Shown in pieces: positions 33,094-43,205 of a stretch of DNA of 61,964 nucleotides (positions are counted from its first letter, which is position 1; each line of letters starts with the position of its first letter). Made by a program: the position numbers and the translations under genes. The stretch is from an uncultured Eubacteriales bacterium (GTDB lineage: Bacteria; Bacillota; Clostridia; Lachnospirales; Lachnospiraceae), in assembly GCA_900545175.1 (NCBI GenBank), contig UQYF01000013.1, positions 1 to 61,964 of the forward strand. The letters run 5' to 3'. A model generated the notes under the pieces. That model saw nothing but the letters and a program-made list of their open reading frames with translations, ran no database searches and had not been told where the DNA came from.

Positions 33094-34472
33094 TAAAAAG
33101 TAATCAGAAATATTTTAACAGATTGCATGTGGTTTTGGATGCAATTATAATAGCTGCATCGTATGGTTTATCGTGGGGCATAAAGTTTTATGATGACGGA
33201 AGAACCATGATGAATCATATGTATATTGTCGGACTTATATGCATAATACCAATGTATCTTATTTTATATTTGATATTTAATGTGTACAGTCCGAAACGTG
33301 TGCAGACAATAAAAGAAGAGATAAGCAATATAATAAAGTCTAACACAGTAGGACTTGTTATATTTATAATGGCACTGTATATGTTACATCAGCCTCATTT
33401 TTCAAGGCAGATGATGTTTATTTTCTATATAATAAACAATACTGCGGAGATAATTTTCAGAAATCTTATAAGATGGGTTCTAAGAAAGATAAGGAATAGA
33501 GGATTTAATCAGAAGCATATCCTGCTTGTCGGCTATAGCCGTGCAGCAGAAGGATATATAGACAGGATTAAGGCAAATCCGCAGTGGGGCTATCATATAA
33601 TGGGCATACTTGACGATAATGTTAAGACAGGGATCAAGTATCGCGGTGAGCAGGTTATCGGCGAGATATCAAGGCTTGATGATATCCTGTTAGAGAACGA
33701 GCTTGATGAGATTGCGATAACACTCGGAATAGCTGAATATGCAAAACTTGAGAAAATTGTTGCAATATGCGAAAAATCGGGAGTACACACAAAGTTCATA
33801 CCGGATTATAATAACTTTATTCCTACACGACCGTATACAGAGGATTTATTGGGACTGCCTGTCATAAATATAAGACATGTACCGCTTAACGGAGGATTCA
33901 ATAAATTTATAAAGAGATTTACGGATATAGTCGGTTCGTTCCTGCTTATAATCCTATTTTCTCCTATCATGCTTGCAGTGGCACTTGCGGTGAAGGTTTC
34001 ATCAAAAGGGCCTGTTATATATAAGCAGGAGAGAGTGGGACTTCATAACAGGAATTTTGTTATGTACAAGTTTCGTTCTATGAAAATAAATAGATGCGAC
34101 GAGCTGCATTTTACAACGCAGAATGATGACAGGACTACAAGAATCGGAAAATTCATAAGAAAATGCAGTCTTGACGAGCTGCCGCAGCTGTTCAATGTAT
34201 TAAAGGGTGATATGAGTCTGGTAGGGCCAAGACCTGAAAGACCGGAGTTTGTCGAACAGTTCAAGGAACAGATACCAAGATACATGATAAAGCATCAGGT
34301 ACGTCCCGGAATGACAGGCTGGGCACAGATTAACGGCTACAGAGGAAATACTTCTATTCAAAAGAGAATAGAGTATGATTTGTACTATATTGAGAACTGG
34401 ACATTGTGGTTTGATATTGCTATACTGTTTCAGACGATTTTTAAAGGCTTTGTAAATAAGAATGCTTTTTAA
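33090..34472 (+). CDS. Undecaprenyl-phosphate sugar phosphotransferase (WbaP-like)
   Basis: A 460-residue polyisoprenyl-phosphate hexose-1-phosphate transferase that starts the polymer on the lipid carrier. N-terminal TM region of four to five helices (VVLDAIIIAASYGLSWGIKF; LICIIPMYLILYLIFNVY), a Rossmann-like CoA-binding-type middle (KHILLVGYSRAAEGYIDRI), then a membrane re-entrant helix and the catalytic domain: YKQERVGL, MYKFRSMK, CSLDELPQLFNVLKGDMSLV, GPRPERPEF. GTG 33090 with GGAGG five bases before is the start; the GTGA overlap couples it to the previous gene. Confidence 0.92.
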   Translation: MIKSNQKYFNRLHVVLDAIIIAASYGLSWGIKFYDDGRTMMNHMYIVGLICIIPMYLILYLIFNVYSPKRVQTIKEEISNIIKSNTVGLVIFIMALYMLHQPHFSRQMMFIFYIINNTAEIIFRNLIRWVLRKIRNRGFNQKHILLVGYSRAAEGYIDRIKANPQWGYHIMGILDDNVKTGIKYRGEQVIGEISRLDDILLENELDEIAITLGIAEYAKLEKIVAICEKSGVHTKFIPDYNNFIPTRPYTEDLLGLPVINIRHVPLNGGFNKFIKRFTDIVGSFLLIILFSPIMLAVALAVKVSSKGPVIYKQERVGLHNRNFVMYKFRSMKINRCDELHFTTQNDDRTTRIGKFIRKCSLDELPQLFNVLKGDMSLVGPRPERPEFVEQFKEQIPRYMIKHQVRPGMTGWAQINGYRGNTSIQKRIEYDLYYIENWTLWFDIAILFQTIFKGFVNKNAF

Positions 34473-34584
34473 TTATTAGATAGATATTATGAGCGGAAAT
34501 CCACTGCCTTGATACCGGACGACAAACCTCCTGCATATGGTTTGCACCGCTTTATCGCAGAATTGCTCAGGAATGAGGATTATT

Positions 34585-35703
34585 ATGGCAAATAAGAAAA
34601 AAAAGAGAAGAATGAAGGTATGGCAGAAAGCATTGCTCTTTTTTGCGGAGCTTGTTGTGCTATGTGTGGTTGTGGTGGCATGGTATATTGTTGATAAATT
34701 TAGCAAGCTTGAAATACAGGAGATTGACAGGGAGGCGATAGACCTTGTAATTGCGCCGGAAGTAAAGGCTAACGAGACATTGAAGGGATATACCAATTAC
34801 CTGTTACTTGGAACGGATGCAAGAGATAACTCACTTGAAGCTCTCAATAAGACCGGTGAGGGAAATACTGATGCCATTATTATAGCAAGCCTTAACAATG
34901 ACACTAAGGAAGTGAAGCTTGTATCAGTATACAGAGATACTTTGCTCATGGTTCCGGCATCCGGAAAATTTAACGACACATACAGGAAAGCAACAGAAGC
35001 TTTTTTCTATTCAGGTGTTGAAGCTACGATAAGCATGGTTAATTTAAATCTTGACCTCAATATTACAGACTATGTCATGGTCAACTTTGAAGCATTGATA
35101 AGAATTGTCGATGCAATGGGAGGCGTTGATCTTGAGATAACAGAGGATGAGCTGTATTGGCTGAATGAGTATCTTAGAGATACAGGTCTTAACACAGGAA
35201 GAACTTACACTACGGTTCCGAATTCGGGAATGGTGCATCTTGACGGAATACAGGCGACAGCTTACTGTCGTATAAGATACGCTGATGGAACACTCGATTA
35301 CGGACGTGCTGAGAGACAGAGAAAAATTATAAGCCTTATATTTGAGAAAGCGAAGAAGATGAATATTACACAGCTTACAAATGCAATAAATGGTGTACTT
35401 GACAATGTAGTTACGAGTGTGCCTGCTTCAGAGATATTAAGCATGGTTCCAAGCGTATTTGATTTTTCATTGGTTGATCAGACGGGCTTCCCATTTGAAA
35501 AGTTCGGTTCCATGAAGAAGGTTCCGGAGCTTAATATTGCCGACCCTGTATTTGCGATGACGCTTGAATCGAACGTGAGCGAGCTTCACAAGTACCTGTT
35601 TGGTGTGGATAACTATGAACCTACATCGAGAATAAAGGATATAAGTGCATACCTTCAGGCTTTGTATGACAAGAATTATTATCCTGCAAATATTTATCAA
35701 TAA
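34585..35703 (+). CDS. LytR-CpsA-Psr (LCP) family cell-wall polymer ligase
   Basis: A 372-residue protein with a basic cytoplasmic N terminus, one TM helix (ALLFFAELVVLCVVVVAWYI) and an extracytoplasmic LCP domain: YLLLGTDARD, NTDAIIIASLN, KLVSVYRDTLLMVP, VNFEALIRIVDAMGGVDLEI, CRIRYADGTLDYGRAERQRK. LCP enzymes transfer lipid-linked anionic or rhamnose polymers to peptidoglycan. The phosphate-contacting arginines of YRDT and RAERQRK are in place. ATG 34585 follows GAGGA. 34473-34584 is a leader without a recognisable site. Confidence 0.9.
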   Translation: MANKKKKRRMKVWQKALLFFAELVVLCVVVVAWYIVDKFSKLEIQEIDREAIDLVIAPEVKANETLKGYTNYLLLGTDARDNSLEALNKTGEGNTDAIIIASLNNDTKEVKLVSVYRDTLLMVPASGKFNDTYRKATEAFFYSGVEATISMVNLNLDLNITDYVMVNFEALIRIVDAMGGVDLEITEDELYWLNEYLRDTGLNTGRTYTTVPNSGMVHLDGIQATAYCRIRYADGTLDYGRAERQRKIISLIFEKAKKMNITQLTNAINGVLDNVVTSVPASEILSMVPSVFDFSLVDQTGFPFEKFGSMKKVPELNIADPVFAMTLESNVSELHKYLFGVDNYEPTSRIKDISAYLQALYDKNYYPANIYQ

Positions 35704-35760
35704 AATTAGAGTGTCATAGTTTGTAAAACAAATTAATAAGTCAGCGGAATGAGGAATATT

Positions 35761-37785
35761 GTGAAAAAGAGTATGAAGGTTATCAGCCAAAAAGAAAATG
35801 GAATTATACAGATAAAAGGATATATAATCAGACTTGTTATTGTACTTGCAGCCGGTCTTTTTATGGCATCTGCTGTTGAGCTGTTCTGCAATATCAAGCT
35901 TATGCGGCTTCCGTCCGACATTAAAGGAGTACAGAATATAAGCTTTGAAAAGACAGTATTTGATGCTTCTGATTTGACGGAGGGAGATCCGGAAAATGGT
36001 CTTGAATACAGACCACATGAAGAGTACTTAACATATCAGGGAATGGAATGCTATTACCTTGAGCCTGATGGCTATGTGAATAAGCTTGTTCTCGATTATA
36101 AGAATGCATCGGCGGCTTATTTTGATATTATAGTTCTGTGTGAGAACAGATTCGGATATCTTGAAAGCTGGACAACCAAGGACAATAATCCAATCTATAT
36201 ATCGGAGTCGACAGTCAACATAGATAAGAATGCCAAGGCTGTGTGGATAATACCTAAGGACAATAATACTCCGCAATATGACAATGATGTAGAACTTCTA
36301 AATGTAAGAATAAGAAATGTTGCTATATTTAACCATTTCAGATTCTTATTTGTGCTCTTAATGGTTCTATGTGCAGGCGTTTTAATTGTGTTCAGAAATG
36401 CGATATCGGCGCATTTGGAGTACGGTTTTTTGACGGTTGGACTGTGTGCCGGAATTATCTTCTGTCTTGCTATGCCATTGTCCCGTGTAGGATGGGATGA
36501 AGAGACACATCTTAGAAGTGTATATTGGCTGGATATAACAGGAAGCTACGAATATAACTGTTTTCTTCACAACTATATTGACGGAGGAGCTGAAAACCTT
36601 CCGTTTGAGTACAGCACTTCGTATGAAGAATACCAGCATGTATTTGACAGGGTTAATGAATTGTCAACGCCAAGTGAGTCTGACCCGGCAGCTTCACATC
36701 ACTGGGGTACGAGTGGATTTGCAACATTTTCATATTTCTTTATGGCTATAACGTGCAATATATGCAAGCTTGCAGGAGTTCCTTTTGCATACACATATAT
36801 TTTATTGCGGCTTACCAATATGTTGATGTATGTGATTGTTGTATTTTTTGCAATCCGCAAGCTTCCTAAAGGGAAATTGATCATGAGTGCCATAGCACTT
36901 ATGCCGACACCGATGTATCTGGCATGTACGATATCATATGACACTGTAGTTACAGGCTTTTTGTTCCTTGGTATGTCGTACATTTTTTACCTTATGTTCA
37001 CAGAGAAAAAGATTACATGGTGGGAATATCTTGTGTTTGTCGGCGCAATGGCATATGGTTCATCGAGAAAGTCAATTTATATACCATTGATATTGCTTGG
37101 TGTTTTTCTTCCGCACCGTATTTTTAAGGACAAGAAGCAGGAAAAGATAATGAAGGCGGGAATAGTGCTCGTTTTACTTGTGATTTTGAGCACCTTTGTA
37201 CTTCCTGCAATATTCAGTCCTTCGGCTGAAGGAGATTTAAGAGGCGGCACGACAAGCCATGCAGGGCAGATGAGCGCGGTATTTTCTAATCCTGTCGGCT
37301 ATGCGGCATTGCTTTTATCTACAATGTGGCAGCATCTGTGGGATTTCGGAATAGGTACACCGGCACTTGATTTTATGGCATATCTTGGAGCAGGAAGCAT
37401 GACTTATGTTATTGTCATATATCTGGTGGCAGTAACAATTACATCCGAGAATACAGTGTATGTACAGAATGATAAGAAAAAATGGATTGCACAGGGCATG
37501 CCTGTATGGTTAAAAGCGATGATATATTTTCTTGTATTCGGAGTGATGTGCCTGATATGGACTTCCATGTATATAAGCTATACTGAGGTCGGCAAGACAA
37601 CGATGGCAGGCGTTCAGGGAAGATACTATATTCCATTGCTGTTTCCTGCTCTATTTACACTTAGCTTTAACAAAGTCAATACGAATTGGAACAAGATGCG
37701 CTATAATATGACATGTATGCTTGTGTCAGCATTTATAATTTTTTACAGCATATGGGAGATACTGATAAGACAGTGCAGTCTCTAG
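35761..37785 (+). CDS. DUF2142-family membrane protein (putative glycosyltransferase)
   Basis: A 674-residue protein. One N-terminal TM helix (IRLVIVLAAGLFMASAVELF), an extracytoplasmic segment to ~185, then about ten TM helices. RVGWDEETHLRSVYWLD after TM3 is the acidic loop typical of DUF2142 and of GT-C-type enzymes that use polyprenyl-linked sugars. Such proteins sit in surface-polymer loci and may add side-chain sugars outside the membrane. GTG 35761 has GAGGA five bases upstream, so I prefer it over ATG 35749. The function is not established. Confidence 0.82.
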   Translation: MKKSMKVISQKENGIIQIKGYIIRLVIVLAAGLFMASAVELFCNIKLMRLPSDIKGVQNISFEKTVFDASDLTEGDPENGLEYRPHEEYLTYQGMECYYLEPDGYVNKLVLDYKNASAAYFDIIVLCENRFGYLESWTTKDNNPIYISESTVNIDKNAKAVWIIPKDNNTPQYDNDVELLNVRIRNVAIFNHFRFLFVLLMVLCAGVLIVFRNAISAHLEYGFLTVGLCAGIIFCLAMPLSRVGWDEETHLRSVYWLDITGSYEYNCFLHNYIDGGAENLPFEYSTSYEEYQHVFDRVNELSTPSESDPAASHHWGTSGFATFSYFFMAITCNICKLAGVPFAYTYILLRLTNMLMYVIVVFFAIRKLPKGKLIMSAIALMPTPMYLACTISYDTVVTGFLFLGMSYIFYLMFTEKKITWWEYLVFVGAMAYGSSRKSIYIPLILLGVFLPHRIFKDKKQEKIMKAGIVLVLLVILSTFVLPAIFSPSAEGDLRGGTTSHAGQMSAVFSNPVGYAALLLSTMWQHLWDFGIGTPALDFMAYLGAGSMTYVIVIYLVAVTITSENTVYVQNDKKKWIAQGMPVWLKAMIYFLVFGVMCLIWTSMYISYTEVGKTTMAGVQGRYYIPLLFPALFTLSFNKVNTNWNKMRYNMTCMLVSAFIIFYSIWEILIRQCSL

Positions 37786-37795
37786 GCGGATATAT

Positions 37796-37830
37796 AACAG
37801 GGAAACAGCCTTTTAGTTCCTGTTATTTTA
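37796..37830 (+). terminator. Weak hairpin before rfbD
   Basis: AACAGGGAA (37796-37804) and TTCCTGTT (37817-37824) pair with one bulge, then ATTTTAT. Partial termination is likely, marking rfbD as a separate or attenuated unit. Confidence 0.45.
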
Positions 37831-37871
37831 TGGTAACTTATAAAAACATATATTTTTAGAGGAGAAAAATC

Positions 37872-38741
37872 ATGAAAAAGCTTATAATAACAGGCTGTAA
37901 TGGACAGCTGGGAAGAGCGATGAACAAGGTCTTAGAAGTAAATAATGAGTATGAGCTTGTTAACACTGATGTTGCGGAGCTTGACATAACAGATATAGAT
38001 GCTGTCATAAGTTTCGTTGAGAAGGTAAAGCCTTATGCGATAGTCAACTGTGCTGCGTACACTGCGGTGGATGCCTGCGAAGTAAATAAGGAGCTTGCAT
38101 ATAAGATTAATGCGATAGGCCCTAGAAACCTTGCCATTGCAGCGGAAAAATACAATGCAAAGCTTATTCATGTGTCTACGGATTATGTTTTTGCCGGTGA
38201 TGGTTCAAGACCATATACTGAATTTGATGAGGCAGCTCCTAAGAGCATATACGGATTTACCAAGCTTGCCGGCGAGAAGTTTGTAAAGGATTTTTCAAGA
38301 CACTATTTCATTGTCAGAACAGCATGGCTCTATGGAGACGGAAAAAATTTCCTAAAGACAATGCTGAGACTTTCAGAGACTCATGATGAGATTACGGTTG
38401 TTGATGATCAGATTGGTTCTCCTACAAGTGCGATGGAGCTTGCAAGAGCGATAAAATGGCTGGTTCCGACTGAAAATTACGGAGTATATCATGGAACATG
38501 TGAGAATTTCTGTTCATGGGCAGATTTTACGGAAGCTATATTTAAAAAGACCAAAAGAAATACCAAGGTTGTTCATGTGAGCACGAAGCAGTATCAGGAT
38601 GCACATCCTGAATCGGCAGCAAGACCTGCATATTCAGTGCTTGACAATTATATGTTCCGTCTTGTCGGTGGATATACATTTGCAGACTGGGAAAGTGCAC
38701 TTGATGAATATCTAAGGGAAAATGGACTCGCGCAGAATTGA
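37872..38741 (+). CDS. rfbD: dTDP-4-dehydrorhamnose reductase
   Basis: A 289-residue NADPH-dependent short-chain reductase, last step to dTDP-L-rhamnose. TGCNGQLGRAMNKVL is the glycine-rich nucleotide motif, NCAAYTAVDACE the family signature, STDYVFAGDGSRPY the catalytic Ser/Thr segment, and YGFTKLAGEK the YxxxK pair. RTAWLYGDGKNFLKTML follows. AGAGGAG precedes the ATG. The other three pathway genes follow after a 240-base gap; gene order D-B-A-C. Confidence 0.94.
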   Translation: MKKLIITGCNGQLGRAMNKVLEVNNEYELVNTDVAELDITDIDAVISFVEKVKPYAIVNCAAYTAVDACEVNKELAYKINAIGPRNLAIAAEKYNAKLIHVSTDYVFAGDGSRPYTEFDEAAPKSIYGFTKLAGEKFVKDFSRHYFIVRTAWLYGDGKNFLKTMLRLSETHDEITVVDDQIGSPTSAMELARAIKWLVPTENYGVYHGTCENFCSWADFTEAIFKKTKRNTKVVHVSTKQYQDAHPESAARPAYSVLDNYMFRLVGGYTFADWESALDEYLRENGLAQN

Positions 38742-38983
38742 TATAAGTCTGTATAAAACAAACTAACAGGTTGATTTATATAATGAGTTATGGTAACATA
38801 CAATAGCTTGAAAGCAGATGTCAGAACAGCATGTATTTAAGGACAATGCTGAATTTTAAGTGACAGACTGCCATAAAGGACTTTGAATGTATGCTGAAAA
38901 TATATGTTGTTTTAACGCATATTTTTGATATGTATATAAATGTTTCAGAGTGAATTTTATGAGTTGGAAGGAGATTAAGTAAA

Positions 38984-40063
38984 ATGAGAACCTATCTTGT
39001 AACCGGAGGAGCCGGATTTATCGGTTCAAATTACATACATTATATGTTTAAGAAGTATGGCGATACTATCCGCATTATAAATGTGGATGTGCTAACATAT
39101 GCCGGAAATCTTGAGAATCTTAAGGACATTGCGGATAAGCCTAACTACACATTTGTCAAGGCTGATATCTGTGATAAGGAAGCAATAGAGAAGATTTTTG
39201 CTGGGAATGATATCGACAGGGTTGTCCATTTTGCGGCAGAGAGCCATGTTGACAGAAGTATTAAGAACCCTGAGGTTTTTGTAAAGACTAATGTACTCGG
39301 AACAGCAGTTATGTTAAATGCTGCTAAGAAGGCATGGGAGCTTCCTGATGGCTCATACAAGGAGGATAAGAAGTTCCTTCATGTGTCAACAGATGAAGTG
39401 TATGGTTCACTTCCGGATGATGAGACAGCATTCTTCTATGAGACAACACCTATTGACCCTCACAGCCCATATTCAGCAAGCAAAGCTTCATCGGATATGC
39501 TCGTAAAGGCTTATATTGACACATATCATTTTCCTGCCAATATAACAAACTGCAGCAATAACTATGGACCATACCAGTTCCCGGAGAAGCTTATTCCGCT
39601 TATTATCAACAATGCACTATCAGGAAAGAAGCTTCCTGTATATGGCGATGGAAAGAATGTAAGAGACTGGCTCTATGTTGAGGATCATGCGAAGGCGATT
39701 GACATGGTTCAGGAGCAGGGAGTGCTTGGTGAGCGCTATAATATAGGCGGACATAACGAGAAACAGAATATTGAGATCATAAAGATTATTCTTGAGACGT
39801 TAAATGAAATGCTTCCGGATACAGACCCTAGAAAGGCTCATATAAATGAAGAGCTTATAACATATGTTGCTGACCGCAAGGGGCATGACAGACGTTATGC
39901 AATCGCACCTGACAAGATTAAGGCAGCAGTCGGCTGGGTACCTGATACAATGTTCAAGGATGGAATCAAGCTTACAATCAAGTGGTATTTTGAGCATGAA
40001 GACTGGATGAAGAATGTGACAAGCGGCGATTATCAGAAGTATTATGCAGAGATGTACAAATAA
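38984..40063 (+). CDS. rfbB: dTDP-glucose 4,6-dehydratase
   Basis: A 359-residue NAD-binding enzyme, second step of dTDP-rhamnose synthesis. VTGGAGFIGSNYIHYMF is the Rossmann motif; HFAAESHVDRSI, STDEVYGSL (catalytic Thr-Asp-Glu) and YSASKASSDMLV (YxxxK) follow; CSNNYGPYQFPEKLIPL completes the signature. GGAGATTAAGTAAA before ATG 38984. The preceding gap 38742-38983 holds no gene; TTGTTT/TATGTA around 38900-38930 could be a promoter, but the match is poor. Confidence 0.95.
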   Translation: MRTYLVTGGAGFIGSNYIHYMFKKYGDTIRIINVDVLTYAGNLENLKDIADKPNYTFVKADICDKEAIEKIFAGNDIDRVVHFAAESHVDRSIKNPEVFVKTNVLGTAVMLNAAKKAWELPDGSYKEDKKFLHVSTDEVYGSLPDDETAFFYETTPIDPHSPYSASKASSDMLVKAYIDTYHFPANITNCSNNYGPYQFPEKLIPLIINNALSGKKLPVYGDGKNVRDWLYVEDHAKAIDMVQEQGVLGERYNIGGHNEKQNIEIIKIILETLNEMLPDTDPRKAHINEELITYVADRKGHDRRYAIAPDKIKAAVGWVPDTMFKDGIKLTIKWYFEHEDWMKNVTSGDYQKYYAEMYK

Positions 40064-40077
40064 GAAAGGAAATGATC

Positions 40078-40947
40078 ATGAAAGGAATTATACTTGCCGG
40101 AGGTTCCGGTACAAGACTATATCCACTTACAAAGGCAATTTCCAAGCAGATTATGCCTGTATATGACAAGCCTATGATTTATTATCCGCTTTCAACGCTT
40201 ATGCTTGCAGGCATAAGAGAAGTACTTATCATATCTACACCGAGAGATTTACCTGTATTTAAAGAGTTATTAGGGGATGGCAGCCAGCTCGGAATGACTT
40301 TTGAATATGCAGTTCAGGAAAGTCCGAGAGGTCTTGCAGATGCGTTCATAATCGGTGAGAGGTTTATCGGAAATGACAGAGTTGCGCTTGTGCTCGGAGA
40401 CAATATTTTTTATGGACAGAGTTTTTCAAAGGTATTAGAAAGAGCAGCAGCAAGGGAGAGCGGAGCGACTATATTCGGTTATTATGTAAGGGATCCAAGA
40501 GAATATGGTGTTGTTGAATTTGATGAGAACGGAAAGGCTCTTTCAATAGAAGAAAAGCCTGAGCATCCTAAGTCGAACTATGCCGTTCCGGGACTTTATT
40601 TCTATGACAATGATGTTGTCGAGATAGCTAAGAATGTAAAGCCGTCAGCCAGAGGCGAGATTGAGATAACAAGCATTAACAATGAGTATTTACAGAGAGG
40701 AACACTTCAGGTTGAGACTCTCGGAAGAGGCTTTGCATGGCTTGATACAGGAAATCACGATGCGCTTTTAGATGCCGCTGATTTTGTCGCCGCTTTTCAG
40801 AAGAGACAGGGCTTATATATTTCATGTATCGAGGAGATTGCATATAAGAGAGGCTTTATAGGAAGAGAGCAGCTTGTAGCGCTCGCACAGCCGCTTCTTA
40901 AGACTGCATATGGTAAATATCTTATTGAGATTGCCAACGGTTTGTAA
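40078..40947 (+). CDS. rfbA: Glucose-1-phosphate thymidylyltransferase
   Basis: A 289-residue nucleotidyltransferase making dTDP-glucose from dTTP and glucose-1-phosphate, first step of the pathway. MKGIILAGGSGTRLYPLT is the activating loop, SKQIMPVYDKPMIYYPL the sugar site, LGDNIFYG the metal aspartate. Length matches the short RfbA type. I choose ATG 40078 because AAAGGA lies seven bases upstream; ATG 40072 is too close. Glucose-1-phosphate could come from the phosphoglucomutase at 51871. Confidence 0.95.
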   Translation: MKGIILAGGSGTRLYPLTKAISKQIMPVYDKPMIYYPLSTLMLAGIREVLIISTPRDLPVFKELLGDGSQLGMTFEYAVQESPRGLADAFIIGERFIGNDRVALVLGDNIFYGQSFSKVLERAAARESGATIFGYYVRDPREYGVVEFDENGKALSIEEKPEHPKSNYAVPGLYFYDNDVVEIAKNVKPSARGEIEITSINNEYLQRGTLQVETLGRGFAWLDTGNHDALLDAADFVAAFQKRQGLYISCIEEIAYKRGFIGREQLVALAQPLLKTAYGKYLIEIANGL

Positions 40948-40970
40948 AATAATAATGTGAGGTTGCTATC

Positions 40971-41552
40971 ATGGGACAGATTACAGTAAGCAAATGTTAC
41001 ACAGAGGATGGTATAGAGATAGAAGGACTTAAGGTTATTGAGCCGAAGGTTTTCGGTGATGCCAGAGGGTACTTCTATGAAGTATACAATTATAATGATT
41101 ATGCTGCAGCAGGTATAGATATGCAGTTCGTTCAGGATAACCAGTCAGGTTCTAAGAAGGGTGTTATCAGAGGACTTCATTTTCAGAAGCAGTTTCCTCA
41201 GGATAAGCTTGTAAGAGCTGCAAGAGGAACTGTATTCGATGTGGCAGTTGATTTGAGAGAAGGCTCTAAGACTTTCGGCAAGTGGTTCGGTGTGGAGCTT
41301 TCCGAGGAGAACAAGAAGCAGTTTTTTATACCTAAGAATTTTGCTCATGGCTTTGTCGTTCTCTCCGACACAGCAGAATTTGCATATAAGTGCACAGATT
41401 TTTATCATCCGAATGATGAGGGCGGCATTATATGGAATGACCCTCAGGTCGGAGTTAAGTGGCCGATACCGGAGGGAATGGAGCTTATTTTCTCGGATAA
41501 GGATACTAAGTGGGGAACACTTAAGGAGTATGTAGAGGCAGGAAAGAACTGA
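40971..41552 (+). CDS. rfbC: dTDP-4-dehydrorhamnose 3,5-epimerase
   Basis: A 193-residue cupin-fold epimerase, third step of the pathway. FGDARGYFYEVYN, FVQDNQSGSKKGVIRGLHFQ with the catalytic His, KLVRAARGTVFDVAVDLREG and FAHGFVVLSDTAEFAYKCTD are the family landmarks. GTGAGGTTGCTATC before ATG 40971. Spacing of 23 bases to rfbA and 36 to the exporter gene fits one operon. Confidence 0.95.
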   Translation: MGQITVSKCYTEDGIEIEGLKVIEPKVFGDARGYFYEVYNYNDYAAAGIDMQFVQDNQSGSKKGVIRGLHFQKQFPQDKLVRAARGTVFDVAVDLREGSKTFGKWFGVELSEENKKQFFIPKNFAHGFVVLSDTAEFAYKCTDFYHPNDEGGIIWNDPQVGVKWPIPEGMELIFSDKDTKWGTLKEYVEAGKN

Positions 41553-41588
41553 TTAGGTTCATATTTTGGTCAAAAGAAAGGATTTACA

Positions 41589-42368
41589 ATGCACAATTCA
41601 GTCAGAGCAAATTTTATCAGATTTAAGCCGCTTTTATTTGAACTTATATCGCGTGATATCAAAAATAAATATCGTCGTTCTGTCTTAGGTGTGCTTTGGA
41701 CTCTTTTAAACCCATTATTTATGATGATAATTCTCTCTGCGGTTTTTTCGCACCTTTTTGGATTCGCGGTGGAAAATTATCCTATCTATATATTGTGTGG
41801 TCAGGTTCTCTACAACTTTTTTTCTGAATCTACACAGTCAGCCATGAACTCGATAATCAACAGTGCCGCACTTATAAAAAAGGTTTATGTACCTAAGTAT
41901 ATATTTGTGTTATCAAGAGTGTTATCGTGCTCAATCAATATTTTTGCCGCCTATGCGGCTCTGCTCATTGTTATGGTAGTTCTAAGAACACCGTTACATT
42001 ATACGATGTTTCTTTCGGTGATACCTATAGCAATCATGATTATATTTTCCATGGGAGCAGGCTTTATATTGGCGGCATTGTCTGTAAAATACAGAGATAT
42101 CGTACACCTATACTCAGTGTTTTTGACAGGTTTTATCTATCTTGCACCGATTATGTATCCGATAGATATTCTTGGGAATGTGCTTTATAGAATTGTCAAG
42201 CTTAATCCTGTGACTAATATACTGGAAATGTTCAGAGGCTTTATGATGTATAACTCGATGCCGGATGTGTACACGGTTGTGATGGCGGTTGCGCCAAGTA
42301 TTATTGTGTTTATATTCGGTCTGTGGGTATTTTATAAGAAACAGGATGAGTTCATACTCTACTTATAG
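41589..42368 (+). CDS. ABC-2 polysaccharide export permease (TagG/RfbD-like)
   Basis: A 259-residue permease with six TM helices. LLFELISRDIKNKYRRSVLG, then VLWTLLNPLFMMIILSAVFS, is the ABC-2 polymer-exporter signature; the C-terminal YKKQDEFILYL is also typical. Pairs with the ATPase that starts three bases later to move a finished lipid-linked glycan across the membrane, as in teichoic acid or rhamnan export. GAAAGGA is the ribosome binding site. Confidence 0.92.
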   Translation: MHNSVRANFIRFKPLLFELISRDIKNKYRRSVLGVLWTLLNPLFMMIILSAVFSHLFGFAVENYPIYILCGQVLYNFFSESTQSAMNSIINSAALIKKVYVPKYIFVLSRVLSCSINIFAAYAALLIVMVVLRTPLHYTMFLSVIPIAIMIIFSMGAGFILAALSVKYRDIVHLYSVFLTGFIYLAPIMYPIDILGNVLYRIVKLNPVTNILEMFRGFMMYNSMPDVYTVVMAVAPSIIVFIFGLWVFYKKQDEFILYL

Positions 42369-42370
42369 TC

Positions 42371-43186
42371 TTGAAAACAGGCATGGCTGCGGTGGATATA
42401 TTAACAGAATTGGAAAAAGAGAAGATGGAAGAGAATAAATCATTTGATGATGTGATTATAGAAGTGAATAATGTTTCGCGCTGCTTTAATCTGGCAAGAG
42501 AGAGAGTTGACAGCCTTAAGGAGTATATAGTTAGAAAACTCAAGGGAAATCTTCACTTTGATGAGTTTTGGGCGCTTGACGGAGTATCATTTAAGGTAAG
42601 AAAAGGTGAGTCGATAGGTCTTATAGGCTTGAACGGAAGCGGCAAGAGCACAATGCTTAAGGTTATTGCCGGTGTACTTAAGCCTACCGGAGGGAGTGTA
42701 AAGGTTGCAGGCAGTGTTGCACCTTTAATAGAGCTCGGAGCCGGTTTTGATATGGATCTTACAGCCCGTGAGAATATATTTCTTAATGGAGCTTTGCTTG
42801 GACATTCAAGGGAAGTTATGCGTGGATTTTATGATGAGATAGTGGATTTTGCTGAGCTGCATGATTTTATGGATGTACCTGTCAAGAATTTCTCTTCGGG
42901 AATGACATCAAGACTGGCATTTTCCATTGCTACTATTGGAAATCCGGATATTCTGATTGTAGATGAGGTCTTAGCAGTCGGAGATTCTAAGTTTCAGCAA
43001 AAATGCATAGACCGTATTCAGGATATGATGAATCATAAAACGACAGTACTCTTTGTATCGCATAGCATAGATCAGGTAAAGCTTGTATGCAATAAGGTTG
43101 TATGGCTTGAACATGGAAAGCTTAAGGCATACGGAGATACAATGGAGATATGCGAACAGTATGATGCACTGTATGGTGGCAGGTAA
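42371..43186 (+). CDS. ABC polysaccharide exporter ATPase (TagH/Wzt-like)
   Basis: A 271-residue ATPase. Walker A GLNGSGKSTMLK, signature FSSGMTSRLAFSIA, Walker B ILIVDEVLAVGD and the H-loop LFVSHSIDQV are intact. The pre-Walker WALDGVSFKVRKGESIGLIG is the TagH/Wzt subclass wording. No C-terminal carbohydrate-binding extension is present, so export probably does not depend on a terminal cap. The start is unclear: TTG 42371, ATG 42383 or ATG 42425 are possible. Confidence 0.92.
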   Translation: MKTGMAAVDILTELEKEKMEENKSFDDVIIEVNNVSRCFNLARERVDSLKEYIVRKLKGNLHFDEFWALDGVSFKVRKGESIGLIGLNGSGKSTMLKVIAGVLKPTGGSVKVAGSVAPLIELGAGFDMDLTARENIFLNGALLGHSREVMRGFYDEIVDFAELHDFMDVPVKNFSSGMTSRLAFSIATIGNPDILIVDEVLAVGDSKFQQKCIDRIQDMMNHKTTVLFVSHSIDQVKLVCNKVVWLEHGKLKAYGDTMEICEQYDALYGGR

Positions 43187-43205
43187 GAAAAGGATGGATG
43201 GGAAT